Below are positions 18,566 through 29,334 of a stretch of 64,000 bases of DNA, piece after piece. The notes under the pieces were generated by a model that worked only from the letters and a program-made list of their open reading frames with translations, ran no database searches and was not told where the DNA came from. Source of the DNA: Lethocerus indicus. Lineage: Eukaryota > Arthropoda > Insecta > Hemiptera > Belostomatidae. The position numbers and the translations under genes were made by a program. The stretch covers positions 33,758,900 to 33,822,899 of the forward strand of contig JACDQD010000004.1 of the NCBI GenBank assembly GCA_019843655.1. The letters run 5' to 3'. Numbering within the stretch: position 1 is the first letter of the stretch; every line of letters begins with the position of its first letter.

Positions 18566-18781
18566 CACAAGAGTATCATCACGACGCCTTGGCTGTTGCA
18601 GGGTCGGAGTTGGGCGGGGGGTCCACGAGCAGCCCACGGGGATCAACTCGGGTATCCACTTCTTGGGCCGGCAAGAGGTACTCCTATCAGGACATGGGTG
18701 AAGGATACTCCTGGACGTGTTGTTTAAATTAGGGGAAAAGTTCCGGCCATAGGCTCAGAACTTTTGGAAAGCGGGGGGTGG
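18566..18781 (+). promoter_or_regulatory. 3' untranslated part and polypurine tract, copy 1
   Basis: About 200 non-coding bases precede the polypurine tract GGAAAGCGGGGGGTGG at 18766-18781, directly before the 3' LTR. The tract primes plus-strand DNA synthesis. Confidence 0.75.
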
Positions 18782-20392
18782 TGTAACCGACCGGTTAGAT
18801 TTAATAAATTAATAATAAACTTAGACTCACCATTGGGATCGCCCGCCAGCGGAAATCACCGAGCTCACCATACACCTGGGCCGCGGCGAGTACTACCCGA
18901 TAGGAGAGGGGGCGCGTCGGTATGACGCAATCTAACTTCTAACAGCCGGCCACTGGCGGTGGGAACTGCCGCGTAAGATTTCTCGAGTAGGCCAGCTAGC
19001 CACGTGCGGCTGGACTCATCTCCTCAACCCAAACTAAGACCCCCCGACCCGGTGGACGAGGGGCCGCGTCGGTGTGACGCACTCTAACTCCTATGAAAAA
19101 CACCCGAGTCACCATGGTGGAACTCCCCTATGTAAGATTTCTCCAGTAGGCCCAGTGGCCACGTGGGGCTGGACTCATCACCTCCCCGGACTAAGGACCC
19201 CCGACTCGGTGGACGAGGGGCCGCGTCGGCATGACGCCATCTAAAACCCTAGGAAAACATCCGACCACCGACGGTGGGAACTCCAGCGTAAGAAGTTCCG
19301 AGTAGGCCGCCTAGCCACCTGCTGCTGAACGCGTCACCTTCCCGGGTCGGCATGACGCAATCCTCCGCGGAAAACAACCAGCCCCGGGGTGGGAACTCCT
19401 GCGTCAAGGATCCTAAGTCGTTCCGCGAATCCTGAACTGCAGGAATCAACCTTTCTGGGTAGGGACCGCCCAACCTGGTGGTAGAGGGGCCGCAAGGGCG
19501 TAGCCTTCCCCGCGGGAGACAACCAACCCCAGGTGGGGACTCCTGCGTCAGGGATTCTAAGTGAGTCCACGAATCACGGACTGCTGGACTAAGCACCACT
19601 GGGTTAGGACCGCCCACCCTGGTAGTAGCGGGGCCGCAAGGCGTAACATCCCCCGCGAAAACCACCAGCCCCAAGGTGGGGACTCCTGCGTCAGGGAAAG
19701 GGGCCAACAAATCAAAACAGCGGGACTCAACATTTTCTGGGCTAAGGACCGCCCCTCCCGGTGGTAGAGGGGGCTGCAAGAGCCAACACCCCAGCAAGAG
19801 ACCCGGCCCTCCCGGGGTGGGGACCACCTCGTCAAGGGAAGGAGAAGGTCCCGCGGGAAGGAAGGGGAAGCCCCTGGGGATATATACAGGATCCAAGACC
19901 GAGAAAAAGAGAGAGGAGCCGGCTAGAAGAAGCAGACGAAGGACAAGAGGAGTGAGCCGGAGGACCAGCTAGCAAGAGGAAGAACTGATCAGACAGCCAG
20001 GATTAGCCAAGGGAAGAACTGATCGGACATCCGCCAGCCAGCAGAGGAAGAACTGATCGGACCGCCGGAGGACCAGCCAGCAAAGGAAGAGCTCATCGGA
20101 CAGCCAGAGGACCAGCTAGCAAGAGGAAGAACTGATCAGACAGCCGGAGGACACAGGGAGACCCACCCGGACCGAGGAGAATCGTCCCGGAAGTGGACCG
20201 CAGACCTGGTGGCTTCTGCTGCATCTGGAGTTAGGCGAGTGCAGCCCGTAAGGTCTACTCGCTTCACCCCGAGCGGGACTTGGTTTGGTATATATATGTA
20301 TGTACTCTTTAACTAAATAAAGGTGTCTAACCACGGTTCGGAGTAATCGTTATTCCAGCGGGAAGTCGCTACAGCCCCGCGCCGGGGTTACA
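18782..20392 (+). repeat. 3' LTR of copy 1 (1,611 bp)
   Basis: Same start and structure as the 5' LTR; differences are mainly lengths of G, C and A runs, with a cluster of substitutions at about 19024-19160. It ends GCCGGGGTTACA, where the 5' LTRs of both copies end GGGGTCACA. The next bases (CACTAAAAGG) are satellite A. Satellite A itself contains GTTACAC, so the last bases could belong to either sequence. Confidence 0.92.
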
Positions 20393-22318
20393 CACTAAAA
20401 GGAAACTAAAAATCGAAATTTTCGTCAGTTTTCCAAAAATATAAATAAAGTTGCCATATTCCACACCACAAGTGTACAAAGTGAGTTACACTTGCCCCTA
20501 AAAAGGAGAGCTAAAAAATCAAAATTTTCGATTTTTCAAAATATCGTCAGAATTTGCCCATATTCACACCACAAATTGTACAAAAAGTAGATTACACTTT
20601 TCAAGGAGAGCTAAAAATCGAAAATTTTCGATTTTTCAAAAATCGTCAGAATTTGCCCATATTCACACCACAAATTATTACAAAGTGAGTTACACTTTGC
20701 CCCCTAAAAGGAGCTAAAAATCAGAATATTTCGATTTTCAAAAAATCGTCAGAATGCCCATATTCACCACAAATTAACAAAGTGAGTTACACTTGCCCCT
20801 AAAGGAGAGCTAAAAATCAGAAATTTTCGATTTTTTTCAAAAAATGTGTAGAATTTGCCCATATTCACACCACAAGTGTACAAAGTGAGTTACACTTGCC
20901 CCTAAAAGGAGGCTAAAAAATCGAATATTTTCGATTTTCAAAATATTGCCAGAATTTGCCCATATTCACACCACAAGTGTACAAAAGTGAGTTACACTTG
21001 CCCCTAAAGGAGAGCTAAAAAATCAGATATTTTCGATTTTTCAAAATATCGTCAAATTTGCCCATATTCACAAGTGTACAAAAGTGAGTTACACTTGCCC
21101 TAAAGGAGAGCTAAAAATCGAATATTTTCAGATTTTTCAAAAATATCGTCAGAATTTGCCATATTCACACCACAAGTGTACAAAAGTGGGATTTACTTAC
21201 CCCTAAAGGAGAGCTAAAAAAATCAGATATTTTCGATTTTTCAAAAATGTGCCAGAATTTGCCCATATTCACACCACAAGTGTACAAAAGTGAGTTACAC
21301 TTGCCCCTAAAGGAGAGCTAAAAAATCGAAATTTTCGATTTTTTCAAAATGTCGTCAAATTTGCCCATATTCACACCACAAGTGTACAAAGTGAGTTACA
21401 CTTGCCCCTAAAGGAGAGCTAAAAAATCAGATATTTTCGATTTTTCCAAAATATCGCAGAATTTGCCCATATTCACACCACAAGTGTACAAAAGTGAGTT
21501 ACACTTGCCCCTAAAGGAAACTAAAAAGATCGAAAATTTTCGATTTTCAAAAAATCGTCAGAATTTGCCATATTCACACCACAAGTGTACAAAGTGAGTT
21601 ACTTGCCCCTAAAGGAGAGCTAAAAATCGAATATTTTCGATTTTTTCAAAAATATCGTCAGGAATTTGCCCATATTCACACCACAAGTGTACAAAAGTGA
21701 GTTACACTTGCCCCTAAAGGAGAGCTAAAAATCAGTATTTTCGATTTTTCAAAAATATCGTCAAATTTGCCGTATTCCACACACCACAAGTGTACAAAGT
21801 GAGTTACACTTGCCCCTAAAAGGAGGCTAAAAATCAGATATTTTCGATTTTCAAAAATCGTCAGAATTTGCCCATACACCACAAGTGTACAAAGTGAGTT
21901 ACACTTGCCCCTAAAGGAGAGCTAAAAATCGAATATTTTCGATTTTTCAAAAATGTCAGAATTTGCCCATATTCACACCACAAGTGTACAAAGTAAAGGT
22001 TACTTGCCCCTAAAGGAGAGCTAAAAAAAAAAAAAAAAAATCGAATATTTTCGATTTTTCAAAATATCGTCAAATTTGCCCATATTCACACCACAAGTGT
22101 ACAAAGTGAGTTACACTTGCCCCTAAAGGAGAGCTAAAAATCAGATATTTTCGATTTTCAAAATGTCGTCAGAATTTGCTTATATTCACACCACAAGTGT
22201 ACAAAAGTGAGTTACACTTGCCCCTAAAGGAGGCTAAAAAATCGAATATTTTCGATTTTCAAAAATCAAATTTGCCCATATTCACACCACAGTGTACAAA
22301 GTGAGTTATACTTGCCCC
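20393..22318 (-). repeat. Satellite A, subfamily A1 (~100-bp units)
   Basis: About 19 tandem units of ~100 bp, each reading GGAGAGCTAAAAATCG, a TTTTCGATTTTTCAAAAAT stretch, CGTCAGAATTTGCCCATATT, CACACCACAAGTGTACAAA and GTGAGTTACACTTGCCCC. The orientation is opposite to the array at 33.3 kb. Each unit has a palindrome around AAATCGAAAATTTTCGATTT and a hairpin CAAGTGTA...TACACTTG. Units vary mainly by run lengths and short deletions; one has an 18-A run at 22023-22040. No ORF of interest. Confidence 0.95.
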
Positions 22319-23768
22319 TGTAACAAACCGGTTAGATTTAATAAATTAATAATAAACTTAGACTCACCATTGGGATCGCCCGCCAGCGGAAATCACCGAG
22401 CTCACCATACACCTGGGCCGCGGCGAGTACAACCCGATAGGAGAGGGGGCGCGTCGGTATGACGCAATCTAACTCTAACAGCCGGCCACCGGCGGTGGGA
22501 ACTGCCGCGTAAGATTTCTCGAGTAGGCCAGCTAGCCACGTGCGGCTGGACTCATCTCCTCCCCGAACTAGGACCCCCGACCCGGTGGACGAGGGGCCGC
22601 GTCGGTGTGACGCACTCTAACTCCCTGTGAAAACACCCGGTCAGGAACTCCTGTGTAAGATTTCTCGAGTAGGCCAGCCAGCCACGTGGGGCTGGACTCA
22701 TCACCTCCCCGGACTAAGGACCCCCGACTCGGTGGACGAGGGGCCGCGTCGGCATGACGCCATCTAAAACCCTAGGAAAACATCCGACCACCGACGGTGG
22801 GAACTCCAGCGTAAGAAGTTCCGAGTAGGCCGCCTAGCCACCTGCTGCTGAACTCGTCACCTTCCCGGGTCGGCATGACGCAATCCTCCGCGGAAAACAA
22901 CCAGCCCTGGTGGGAACTCCTGCGTCAAGGATCCTAAGTCGTTCCGCGAATCCTGAACTGCAGGAATCAACCTTTCTGGGTAGGGACCGCCCAACCTGGT
23001 GGTAGAGGGGCCGCAAGGGCGTAGCCTTCCCCGCGGGAGACAACCAACCCCGGGTGGGGACTCCTGCGTCAGGGATTCTGGCGAGTCCACGAATCACGGA
23101 CTGCTGGACTAAGCACCACTGGTTAAGGACCGCCCACCCTGGTAGTAGCGGGGCCGCAAGGGCGTAACATCCCCCGCGGAAAACCACCAGCCCAAGGTGG
23201 GGACTCCTGCGTCAGGAAAGGGGCCAACAAATCAAAAACAGCGGGACTCAACATTTTCTGGCTAAGGACCGCCCCACTCGGTGGTAGAGGGGCTGCAAGG
23301 GCGTAACACCCCAGCAAGAGACCCGGCCTCCCCGGGGTGGGGACCACCCGTCAAGGGAAGGAGAAGGTCCCATGGGAAGGAAGGAAGCCCTGGGGATATA
23401 TACAGGATCCAAGACTGAGAAAAGGAGAGAAGAGGAGCCACAGAAGAAGCAGACGAAGGACAAGAGGAGTGGGAGCCGGAGGACCAGCCAGCAAGAGGAA
23501 GAACTGGATCAGGACAGCCGGAGGACACACAGGAGACCCACCTGGACCGAGGAGGAATCGTCCTGGAAGTGGACCGCAGACCTGGTGGCTTCTGCTGCAT
23601 CTGGAGAGAGGCGAGTGCAGCCCGTAAGGTCTACTCGCTTCACCCCGAGCGGGACTTGGTTTGGTATATATATGTATGTACTCTTTAACTAAATAAAAGG
23701 TGTCTAACCACGGTCGGAGTAATCGTTATTCCAGCGGGAAGTCGCTACAGCCCCGCGCCGGGGTCACA
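22319..23768 (+). repeat. 5' LTR of copy 2 (1,450 bp)
   Basis: It begins TGTAACAAACCGGTTAG, two bases different from the other LTR starts, and ends GGGGTCACA. The ~40-bp GGACCAGC array is reduced to about one or two units, which explains most of the shorter length. TATA-like ATATATA is near 23395 and AATAAA near 23693. Confidence 0.92.
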
Positions 23769-23770
23769 AC

Positions 23771-23788
23771 TGGTGTCAGGTGTGGGGT
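23771..23788 (+). promoter_or_regulatory. Primer-binding site, copy 2
   Basis: TGGTGTCAGGTGTGGGGT, identical to copy 1 and two bases after the LTR. Confidence 0.6.
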
Positions 23789-23799
23789 AGCCTGCAACA

Positions 23800-24875
23800 A
23801 TGGCTACGCGCAGAACTGAGGACTTGGACTCCCTAGCTGACAAGTTGGAAGAAGCCCTGAGGCCAACGCGAGGTATTCGGAGGCGAATCAGAGGTTGCAG
23901 GAGGAACTGCGGCAAGCGCGAGCCAGACCACCAGGCGTCGTCCAGGAAGGGCCGTCGGTATCCCGGTCAACGGAGAGACATCCTCTTCTCCACCTGATCA
24001 AGCCATGGAGCGGAGGGGCTAGCGATCCTCCCGTCGAAGAATTCCTGCAGCGGGTGGAAGAAGTGGCCGAGAGTGGGGGCTGGGACGATCTAGACACAGT
24101 GAGGGTAGTCAGACTGAAGCTCGAGGGGCGGCGGCAGCATTCGCACGGAGCCCCCAGCCTGAAAGGACCGGTAAGTTACCAGGCGTTTGGGGAGGCACTC
24201 AGGAGCCAATTCGGGACCCCGGAGCTACGAGCATTATGCTCAGATTCTGCAGGCCATCAGATAGGACCCCAGGAAACGATCGCCGAATTCGCGGATCGTT
24301 GCCTGGGGATAGGCCACAAAATGGGACGGCCTGATATACCAGCCCCATGGCGGCCTGGTGGACGGAAGAGGTGGGCCGCCTGGTCGTCAAGGCATTCGCC
24401 CGGGACTGGCCGGAGAACCCGGCCGACTCATCCCGGCGAACCTTCCAAACACTCTACAGGAGGCGCGGCGCGCGCCATGGACATTGAGCAGATAGTCAAG
24501 TCGCGACGAAGTGATAATTACGTCTGCCTCTTGGAAGCCGGGACAGGCGACGACAAGACTGGGGAGACCGCCGCGACAGAGGCCGGCCGAGGCGCAATAC
24601 CAGCCGTCCAAGCGGTCAGCCACGTCCGCCCCCAGCCACCACAGGTGAGTGACAAACTGTGCTCTGTTGCGGGAGACCGGGCCACTTCGCGAGGGAATGC
24701 CCGGTCGGCCCCGGAGAGGCCAAGCAGGAGGAGACAAGGACGAAGCGGGCAATGCCAGGCCTCCGGGCGGGTCTGTTTTCGGTGCGGGAAACCGGGGCAC
24801 TACGCGTCACATTGCCGGCAGCCGGCGACCCCACCTCACCTGTCGCGGTCGCCCCAAACGAGTAAGGCCCGCTAG
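23800..24875 (+). pseudogene. gag: Gag and nucleocapsid, copy 2 (broken)
   Basis: The ATG at 23800 corresponds to the gag start of copy 1. The frame is lost near 23858, where copy 1 has GG and copy 2 a single G. Capsid words such as WSGGASDPPVEEFLQRVEEV reappear from 23895 in the next frame. The first zinc knuckle (CGRPGHFARECP) is read from 24659, and the second (CFRCGKPGHYASHC) in the frame ending 24875, so the two knuckles are in different frames here as well. Whether these are true mutations or consensus errors cannot be told from the sequence. Confidence 0.8.
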
Positions 24876-25460
24876 TCGCCCCGCGGCGGGCCCCGAAGGA
24901 AGGACAGAGGGCTCTTTACATCCCCCACGCACAGTGGGGACGAAGACAGACACCGCAATCACGGTGCGTATCGCCGGCCACCAGGTGAGACTGATAGTAG
25001 ATACCGGCTCGCAAATTTCGTTGCTCAAGCAGCCCATTCCCGGGGAACCGATGAGAAGGCCACAATACACCGCCCGAGGTGTTACGGGCCAGCCCCTCCG
25101 CCTCCGGGGAGAACAGGAACCCGGTTCGAGTTACAAGGCAGCAGTATCTACCACCGCTTCGCGATTGCGGAACTAGACACGGACGCGGACGGACTATTGG
25201 GGTTGGACCTTATGGAGAAACTAGGAGTGAGCTTGCGAGTAGTCAAGGGCGGGATCGAGGTCGCGATGCTCCCGGCCAGGCAGCCAAGTAAGGTGGGAGC
25301 AGTGAGCTGCCACTCCCTCAGGAACCTGGTAAGGATCGTGGACGAACTGGCGGAAGGCCGGGGACCGAGGCACCGGCTAGTCTCGCCAAATAGCCTCTCG
25401 AAGGAACCGGCGCGGACCGAGGACGAGGAGAAGGGGCCGACCGTCTGGTGCGGGCCGTAA
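24649..25460 (+). pseudogene. pro: Aspartic protease, copy 2 (broken)
   Basis: LIVDTGSQISLL is read with DTGS at 25000-25011. The frame is lost near 25122, where copy 1 has one more base (ACTCCGG versus ACCCGG), so the C-terminal block LMEKLGVSLRVV is read in another frame (25197-25460). This ends at the same TAA and overlaps the next frame exactly as in copy 1. Confidence 0.82.
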
Positions 25461-26780
25461 GGCGGCAGATCATACCGGGATATAGTGAAGCATTGGTGGA
25501 AGGTGGGGCCCTGGGATCCCTCACGCGGCCCGAAGTAATGGTGGAGCCTCTCATCCAACCCCAAGCGGGATTGCTCATCGGGAGGAGCCTGAACCGGATA
25601 CTGGAGGGCAGGACGTGGCTACGGGCGGTGAACCTAACGCCGGCAGACATAATCATTGACGCGCAGCAACAACTCGGCGTGTGCGAAGATCTAGAAGACC
25701 CCGGGGATCTGCTGGTCGGGGAGTACGGCAAGGAGGGACTCAGACAGCCGGGGAACCGTCCTGGGACGACGCCGTGTCCCATCTAGATCCCGGCGAACGA
25801 GCGAAAATCCTACAGGTGCTGGAAGAGTACCGGACCTTTCCAACCGCCCGACGAGAGGGTGCACTCGACATACAACATACCATCACAACCGGCGACGCAC
25901 GACCCATAGCGAAGCGACCATACCCGGTACCGTTCCACCAGCGACCAATCGTGAAACAACACATCGACGAAATGTTGGAAGCTGGAGTCATCCAGGAATC
26001 GGCCAGCCCGTGGTCCGCGCCCATAGTACTCGTACCGAAGAAGACGGAGGGCGGGGAGAGGAAGTACCGGTTCTGCACGGACTTTAGAGGACTAAATGCG
26101 GTAACCAGGGTGGAAGTTTATCCACTGCCCCTGATACAGGAAACCCTGGAGCAGTTGGGGCAAAGCCAGTATTTCTACAATTGATCTGGCCAGCGGGTAT
26201 CACCAGATCAAGATAGCCGAGGAGGACAGGGAGAAGACGGCGTTCACGACGGCGGGAGGGCATTACGAGTACCGGCGGATGGCCTTGTTAGCTGGGGCCC
26301 CAGCCACTTTTCAGCGATTAATGGACCGGCTGTTGGGGCCCTGAAGGGACCGAGTGCTACGTGTACCTCGATGATGTAATAATCTATAGCGCCACCATCG
26401 AGGAACACGCCGTACGCCCCAGCAACGTGTTCGAAAACTGAGAGCCGCAAATCTTAAGGTCAACCGGGCGAAGTGCAAGTTCGCCATGTCGGAGGTCACT
26501 TACCTGGGGCATGTGGTCGGCCGGGAAGGGGTACGGACAGACCCGACCAAGGTAGAGGCTATACAACATTATCCAAGGCCGACTCGTGCCCGGGAGGTGA
26601 GAGCATTCCTGGGGCTGGCCGGATATTATAGGCGGTTTGTCCCGGACTTCGCCCGAATCGCGGTGCCACTCACCGCCCTGACCAAACAAGAGGGAAGTTC
26701 AGCTGGGGCAGGACCAGGAAGAGGCATTCAACCATCTAAAGAGCGAGCTGTGTTCAGACCGAGTACTGGTCTACCCTGAT
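25448..26780 (+). pseudogene. pol: Reverse transcriptase, copy 2 (broken)
   Basis: The linker and N-terminal RT are read in 25448-25786 and 25681-26184. A two-base loss near 26170 closes the frame inside the first catalytic block. YLDD is still present at 26364-26375, and the thumb segment TYLGHVV...FLGLAGYYRRFVPDFA is read in 26486-26779. Losses relative to copy 1 near 26285 and 26336-26347 are run shortenings or short deletions. Confidence 0.85.
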
Positions 26781-28145
26781 TTCAGGGATGAGTTCATACT
26801 CGCCACGGACGCTTCGACCTTAGCGCTCGGGGCTGTGTTAGCCCAAAACGGGAGGGTACGAGAAGCCCATCTGCTACGCTAGTCGGCAGCTGAGGGGCCG
26901 AAAAAATTACTCTGCGACAGAACTGGAACTCTAGCGGTAATCTGGGCAACGAAGCAGTTCCGGTGCTACCTATTGGGCCGGAAATTCACCCTAGTGACCG
27001 ACCACGCCGCTCCGCTGGATGTTGACCCTGAGAGACCCATCGTCCCGCCTGACTCGCTGGGCGCTCCGTCTCCAAGAATTTGAATATTCAGTGGAGCACA
27101 AGCCGGGAGGCGTCACACCAACGTGGACGCCTTAAGCCGGGCCGTGCGAAGGGTGACCACTAAATGGCCAACCATAGGACGAGGACAGCTCATCGAGGAA
27201 CAAAGCAAGGACAGCTGGTGCCGAGAAATCGAGCGGCTAACCGGGGCCGCCTGAAGGGACGCAGGAGGATCTTGTACTGGACCGCGGGAAGCGGAGAACC
27301 TATCTCCTGGAGAATCGCGGTACCGGCAACCTTGCGGCAAGAAGTATGCCGGCAGTGTCATAGCGCCCCTTGGGCGGGACATCCCGGCAAGAAAGGACGG
27401 CGCAAGTTGTTCGCGCCAGATATTACTGGCCAGGTATGACGGAGGACGTAAAGACGTTCGTGGAAGAGTGCGCGGAATGTCAACGGAGGAAGACACCCGT
27501 AGGCTTGAAGGCTCCCTGAAGCCCCATTTTCCCATCACGACCTTTTGAGCAAATTTCACTCGACGTGGTAGGGCCATTCCCGACCAGCCGAAGAGGAAAC
27601 CGATACCTTCTAACGATGATCGACAATTACACGCGGTACGCGAAGCTTTCCCTGAAAGAGCAGACCGCCACAGAGATCAGGAAGGCCCTCGTGGAAGCCA
27701 TCATCACCCGTCATGGGGTCCCCGAACGGCTGTTGACCGACCAGGGAAAAACTTCACATCGGAGCTGTTCAGGAAACCTGCCGGATGTTGGGTATCAGGA
27801 AGCTTCAGACGACCCCTATCATCCGGAAGGAAACGGGATGGTGGAACGGCTCCACCGCACCATAGGGGACTCGATGGCGCACTTCGTCAGGAGAGACGGA
27901 CGCGATTGGGATCACTGGGTGCAGTTCGCGCTGATGGCCTACCGTGCGATTCCCCACTGTCGACCGGATACTCCCCAACTACCTGCTTTTGGCCGAGAAC
28001 TGAGGCACCCTGGGAGATGCTCTCACGGCCTGACGAGCCGGGAGCCTGGCCGAGTTAATAACGTCGAGGTTACAGGAAGCTTACGGAGAAGCGGCCGCCC
28101 GGACCCAGAGGGCATGGGCCAGCAGGACTGCCCAGTGTAACAAGG
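26781..28145 (+). pseudogene. pol: RNase H and integrase, copy 2 (broken)
   Basis: RNase H words (LATDAS near 26800, TDHAA near 26997) and the integrase finger and core are present. The DDE residues are at 27562, 27739 and 27844. The D-E distance is 105 nt against 108 nt in copy 1, because two G and one C are missing from runs between them; the frame is lost and then regained. The longest open part is 27565-28140. Confidence 0.85.
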
Positions 28146-28162
28146 GCAGAAAACTCAGACAC

Positions 28163-29123
28163 TTGGAAGAGGGACAACTGGTGTTCCTCCATGTGCCGGC
28201 CGTGAAACCCGGACACTGCCGGAAGTTCCATTGTCCGTGGACAGGCCCCCACCTGGTAGAGGAGAAGCTATCCCCGGTCAACTATCGCCTACGGTTGGCG
28301 GACGGCCGGCGCGTCGTAGTACATGTGAACCGGCTGAAACCAGCTAAGGGAAACTTCGAGCCGGCTGAAGGGAGACCTCCCTTGCCTCGACGAGGCTCGG
28401 AAGTGCAGGATGGCGTGGGAGGCAGCGCAGGAGAGACGAGGACCATGGAGGACCGACTCGAGCACCGAGGACGAGACAGCAACGAAGAGGTCCCGAGGCC
28501 TGAGGCAGGAGGTACGGACGAAGGCCCGCGAGAGGAACTCGAGCCCGAACCGGCGGAAACCCACAGCGGAAATGGCGCCCGAGGGGAAAGCCGGCCGGAG
28601 GAAGGACCGGAACCACTGCCGACCACAGAACTCCCAGCCAGAAGAAAGAGGGTCAGGCGAAAAACCCGCGAGAGGGACTCGAGCCGGAACCGGCAGAAAC
28701 CGTAGTGGAAGTGGCGCCCGACGAAGGTAACCGGCCGGAAGAGGGCCAGCAACGATACCGGCTGGCGGGCCCCGCCGGAGGGTGAAGAGGCGACTGAGCC
28801 AGCCGCGCTCCGCCTTGGCTACTCCAGGGGCCGGAACCGGCAGAGGACCCGGGGACCGGACCTGGCTCCTGAGGAACTCAGGGACCGGCGGAACCACGGT
28901 CCCCTATTCTGAGAAGTCGCGCCGAACGCCCCGAGAACCCGTCCCACCGTCAGCCGCCTCAAGAAGAGGGACCCCGCTCCGCCGATCAGTCAGGCATTCT
29001 GGCGGCGGAGCCAGACGGGACCACCCCAGAAGCACCACCATCAGGCGAGGGGCACCCGCAGCGGAACCACCACCGGGAACTGGGGACCTCCCGCGCGAAG
29101 ATTCTTCGCGCGAACAGCAGTAA
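28163..29123 (+). pseudogene. pol: Integrase C-terminal domain and acidic tail, copy 2
   Basis: The frame from 28163 reads without interruption across the site where copy 1 closes (five C here, four there), joining VPAVKPGHCRKFHCPWTGP to LVEEKLSPVNYRLR. The tail then breaks near 28430 and again downstream, and its last part, ending at 29123, is in the frame opened at 28782. A PYS.KSRR-like stretch replaces the PYFLRSR of copy 1 because of a run change. Confidence 0.75.
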
Positions 29124-29319
29124 CACAAGAGTATCATCACGACGCCTTGGCTGTTGCAGGGTCGGAGTTGGGCGGGGGTCCACGAGCAGCCCACGGGGAT
29201 CAACTCGGGTATCCACTTCTGGGCCGGCAAGAGGTACTCCTATCAGGACATGGGTGAAGGATACTCCTGGACGTGTTGTTTAAATTAGGGGAAAGTTCCG
29301 GCCATAGGCTCAGAACTTT

Positions 29320-29334
29320 GGAAAGCGGGGGTGG
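29320..29334 (+). promoter_or_regulatory. Polypurine tract, copy 2
   Basis: GGAAAGCGGGGGTGG directly before the 3' LTR, one G shorter than in copy 1. Confidence 0.7.

Larger units (their letters stand above)
11510..20392 (+). mobile_element. Ty3/Gypsy LTR retrotransposon, copy 1
   Basis: An 8.9-kb element: 5' LTR 11510-13140, primer site at 13143, gag, protease, reverse transcriptase, RNase H and integrase in the Gypsy order, a long acidic tail, polypurine tract 18766-18781 and 3' LTR 18782-20392. LTR ends are TGTAAC...GTTACA (6-bp inverted repeat). The interior is GC-rich against an AT-rich host. The flanks are CAATA (left) and CACTA (right), not a clean duplication. The pol region changes frame several times, mostly at G or C runs. 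No env-like ORF with a signal peptide or membrane segment is seen. Confidence 0.95.

Noticed and set aside
18566..18765. Envelope gene in the Gypsy elements
   Set aside because: Only ~200 non-coding bases separate the pol tail from the polypurine tract, and no frame has a signal peptide or membrane segment.
20393..22318. CRISPR-like array of regularly spaced repeats
   Set aside because: The whole ~100-bp unit is repeated, with no unique spacers, and the setting is eukaryotic.
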